A program made the position numbers and the translations under genes. From Siderastrea siderea (Eukaryota > Cnidaria > Anthozoa > Scleractinia > Rhizangiidae), in NCBI GenBank assembly GCA_964030785.1, contig OZ034968.1, positions 46,034,853-46,098,852 of the forward strand: a stretch of 64,000 nucleotides of DNA. The letters are read 5' to 3'. Below the pieces are notes generated by a model. It did not search any database and was not told the DNA's origin. It saw only the letters and a list, made by a program, of their open reading frames with translations. This document shows positions 61,837 through 64,000 of this stretch, one piece after another. Within the stretch, counting starts at the first letter, position 1. Each line of letters begins with the position of its first letter.

Positions 61837-63215
61837 TTAATCATTGTAGTTATAAGTATCATTGTCCCTGGGCCAGCGCCCCTGCTTGGTAACTACCAAA
61901 GTTGTTATGTATTTAAATTGGTTAATCGACCAAATGAACGAATACTCAATTTTCTTGAATTTCACAATTTTCACTTGATCAGCTAAAAGGGCGTCAAGAA
62001 TTTTCTGCACTTTCTTTCCTGGTATGTAGCCAATGGATATCCACTCTTGATTATTTAATTGCACTTGTGCAACAACAGCATTTTCGTCGGCAACATTCGT
62101 TGGCTCATAAAATAGCCTTAAAGGAATTTCCTCTCCAGCTTGCTGCTTAAACTTGCACGACTTGAGCGCCGCTTGGAAATGCTCATGGTAAGTGCACCCC
62201 TTTAACTTGACATATTCAGTGTATAATGGCACTTCCAAGTCCAAAACATCATCATCTTCATCATCATTTGCCACAGCCACATGCACAGGTAACTCTTCTT
62301 CCTTGGCCACGTTAACAGTGTCTTTGGTGGTATGTTCTTTTGTAATAATTACATTGTTTAGCTCAGGGAACCTACTGCAATTGCATTCAACTGTTTCAGG
62401 GTCCAGCCATGGCATTTCTGGATATTGATTTTCTTCATAATCACTCCTTGGAGGTAATGGGGCAGACACTAAACTGTGATTTCCAAGAACTTCAATCCTA
62501 CTGATTAGAACCACCACTTTTCCTTCATCCATCTGTAAACAAAGACAGGAAATATTGTTTGATGAAATACACATGCATGGACAAATGAGTTGTATTACAA
62601 ATGCAGTGTAGTAAGGTTAACAAAAGAAATCAACTACACAGTATGACAGACTCAGTGGTCAAAAGACAAACTTTTTTCTACATTTTCACCGAGGAATACC
62701 AACGAATTGAAACCTTGTAAAACCTTTGCAAAGTCATTACAGCCTGTAGCCTACATATTACCGAACCAGGGATGCTTAATAAACATTAAAAAGACATTTA
62801 GCGTGTCAAAAACTCGAGCTACTACGAAGGAAAGTTACAGAATCTAAATTTCGAACTCAGCTGGTTCACGAACACATCGCGACATTTGCCGCATATTTGA
62901 CTCTGAAAACGAGAAAACATTGAACAACAGAACGGAAACTTGACTTACCTCAAAGAAACAACTTGCTTTCACTCTACAAACAATCGGGGATCTCTTGTTT
63001 TCTAAGCAATCCCTGATTTCCTTTGTGTAAAGAAACAACACAAGCCATCTTGAGCGAAGATCTGACAGGAAACTCACGTGTCCAAGTACACTTATTAGGT
63101 TTAGAGAAGCTACTCCACTAAAGGAATATTCGAATTGAACGTTTGAATCAATACAGTGGACATAAAGCAAGTCTGCTGTAGAGAAAGGAGTGCAATTTCC
63201 ATCAACAATTTCCAT
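61837..63215 (-). CDS. Gene C: HIRAN-domain protein of the outer element
   Basis: Exons 63215-62949 and 62532-61837, GT-AG, phase 0, 321 codons (320 residues). Exon 1 (MEIVDGNCTPFS...) is hydrophobic-rich and unidentified. Exon 2 has PLPPRSDYEENQYPEMPWLD, an acidic linker (NDDEDDDVLDLEVP), then a HIRAN-type domain at about residues 200-310: LKGCTYHEHFQAALKSC, IPLRLFYEPTNVADENAVVA, WISIGYIPGKKVQKI, and a KQGRWPRDNDTYNYND tail. The 'G..yH', 'R.EP.N..DeNAi.V' and 'iGYiP' steps are those of HIRAN, which binds DNA ends or single strands in helicases such as HLTF; here it stands alone. The gene starts about 180 bp inside the right terminus and reads inward. The frame stays open from the ATG back to 63,419, so an upstream start in the TIR cannot be excluded. 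Confidence 0.75.
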
Positions 63216-63282
63216 CGCCTCAAAGAACTCTCCACTCGCAAATGCGAAAAATGAGAAGGTCACGTGATAGACGCTTTGATAA

Positions 63283-63396
63283 TATGCTTTGACTAGGCGC
63301 GCAAAGCATACCGGTGAAACGTCCTCCTTTTTCAAACACTGAAAACCTCCTTCACCATACTCCCAAGGGGCCAACACTACGATGAAGTATGCCCTA
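63283..63396 (-). repeat. Right terminal inverted repeat of the outer element
   Basis: Read inward from 63396: TAGGGCATACTTCATCGTAG, about 40 further bases, then AAAGGAGGACGTTTCACC, GTATGCTTTGCGCGC and AGTCAA. It matches the shorter left end at 36067-36128. TAA follows at 63397-63399. Confidence 0.65.
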
Positions 63397-63423
63397 TAAG
63401 AAAAGTTAAAAAATGTCAATCAG

Positions 63424-64000
63424 ATGTATGGGGCAAACATGGATCTATTGATGACCTCTTGGCATGAGTGCCAACACTCTCATAAAGGACCTCCCAGCCT
63501 TTGCAACATTTCTCAAGATATCCGTGCAGGTGTCTGTCCAGTGTTGAAAGCGAGGTGCTGCCATTGTATGGAAATCAACATCATACATCCAGCGGAGCAC
63601 CACCGAATCATATCAGGCTGTGATGGATTAAGAATGGGCAGATAGATCCATCCCTGTCACTGCTTTCACTATTGCCTGACTGTCCACACGTTGGAGAGAG
63701 CAAGAAAGTATCATTCTCGAATTGGTAGCTACAATGTGGAGGCAAAACCCCTGTCTAGGAGGCAAAACCTCTCTTTACTAAGAACACTGCAAAACAGATC
63801 CGACAACAGTATCAAAGGAGCATTTTGCAAGTTGAAGCAAGTTGAATCCCAAGAACAATCATGTTAAGGACAAGAAGCGACAAGACCTTTCTGCTGTTCA
63901 TGCTCTTAGTAGCCCAAAGTTCACAGACGAAATTAGCCAAATGGGATACATCTGTCCCACCATCATCCCAGAACAGGGCAAATTTACACAAGAAAATTGC
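63424..64000 (+). pseudogene. Mutator-like transposase-domain fragment, decayed, runs off the window
   Basis: The frame at 63424-63645 reads NMDLLMTSWHECQHSHKGPP, SLCNISQDIRAGVCPVLKAR and CCHCMEINIIHPAEHH, the N-terminal pattern of multicopy cnidarian proteins with a 'Mutator-like transposase' domain (cysteine-rich head). A stop follows, and related sequence continues in other frames (LTVHTLERARKYHSRIGSY; a Cys- and basic-rich tail near 63,830). It is degraded and its 3' part lies beyond the window. It is outside the composite element. Confidence 0.45.

Larger units (their letters stand above)
36067..63396. mobile_element. Composite element: three-gene outer transposon candidate carrying two nested DNA transposons
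   Basis: Ends are inverted. The left end starts TAGGGCAT (36067) and contains AAAGGAGGACGTTTCACC, then GCATGCTTTGCGCGC and CAGTCAA by 36128. Read inward from 63396, the right end starts TAGGGCAT and, after ~50 bp absent from the left, contains AAAGGAGGACGTTTCACC, GTATGCTTTGCGCGC and AGTCAA. Flanking TAA occurs on both sides (36064-36066, 63397-63399); a 2-bp TA duplication with GGGCAT tips is equally possible. Total 27,330 bp; subtracting the two nested insertions with their TTAA duplications leaves 10,434 bp. Genes: A (+, SANT/Myb-like), B (+, unidentified), C (-, HIRAN). A and C start just inside the two ends and read inward. I recognise no transposase family, so gene B is the best candidate by elimination. 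Confidence 0.6.

Noticed and set aside
36067..63396. A Polinton/Maverick or giant virus-like element, suggested by size and AG-like tips.
   Set aside because: There is no protein-primed polymerase, retroviral-type integrase, packaging ATPase, protease or capsid gene, and the flanking duplication is 2-3 bp, not 6.

Overview
This is an intron-rich, AT-rich eukaryotic window. Protein families typical of cnidarian (probably anthozoan, coral-like) genomes recur in it: BEL/Pao reverse transcriptase, pogo-type DDE transposase, Kolobok transposase, HIRAN proteins, a Mutator-like fragment and a P2X7-ballast-like zinc domain. The organism call is inference from gene content. I see no rRNA, tRNA, CRISPR array or bacterial-style operon, and no convincing single-copy host gene. 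Nearly everything supportable is mobile DNA at different stages of decay.

Layout. Positions 1-15.5 kb are old, eroded DNA: a tandem duplication, a BEL/Pao retrotransposon remnant (6.8-7.9 kb), primase-like and RecQ-like helicase fragments (8.1-9.2 kb) and unidentified gene fragments (10.3-12.4 kb). Positions 15,592-22,497 are a decayed DNA transposon with ~600-bp terminal inverted repeats (TIRs) and TTAA-type target duplications. A hammerhead-ribozyme repeat has landed inside it. Next come a HIRAN pseudogene and a pogo-like transposase pseudogene (22.7-24.8 kb). Positions 25-36 kb are mostly featureless, with Gypsy gag-like remnants near 35 kb.

The main structure is 36,067-63,396, a nested stack. 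The outer unit has inverted ends reading TAGGGCAT and encodes three genes: a SANT/Myb-like protein (gene A, +), a large unidentified protein (gene B, +) and a HIRAN protein (gene C, -). Two TTAA-targeting elements sit inside it. The first (38,962-47,621) is a sister of the 15.6-22.5 kb element, with ~890-bp TIRs, inserted into the last long exon of gene A. It encodes a ~1,180-residue DDE-like transposase candidate with zinc-binding domains. The second (51,030-59,257) is a Kolobok transposon in a gene B intron. It has an uninterrupted 11-exon, 800-residue transposase on the minus strand and, entering from the other end, a gene with a CXC-type cysteine cluster plus a P2X7-ballast-like domain. 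Removing both nested elements leaves an outer element of about 10.4 kb, and gene A then reads through as an intact 380-codon gene.

How it works together: in both the Kolobok and the outer element, genes begin just inside each terminus and read inward, so promoters probably lie in the termini. The most interesting points are the P2X7-ballast-like cargo of a DNA transposon, the three-gene outer element with no recognisable transposase, and the pair of long-TIR TTAA elements.
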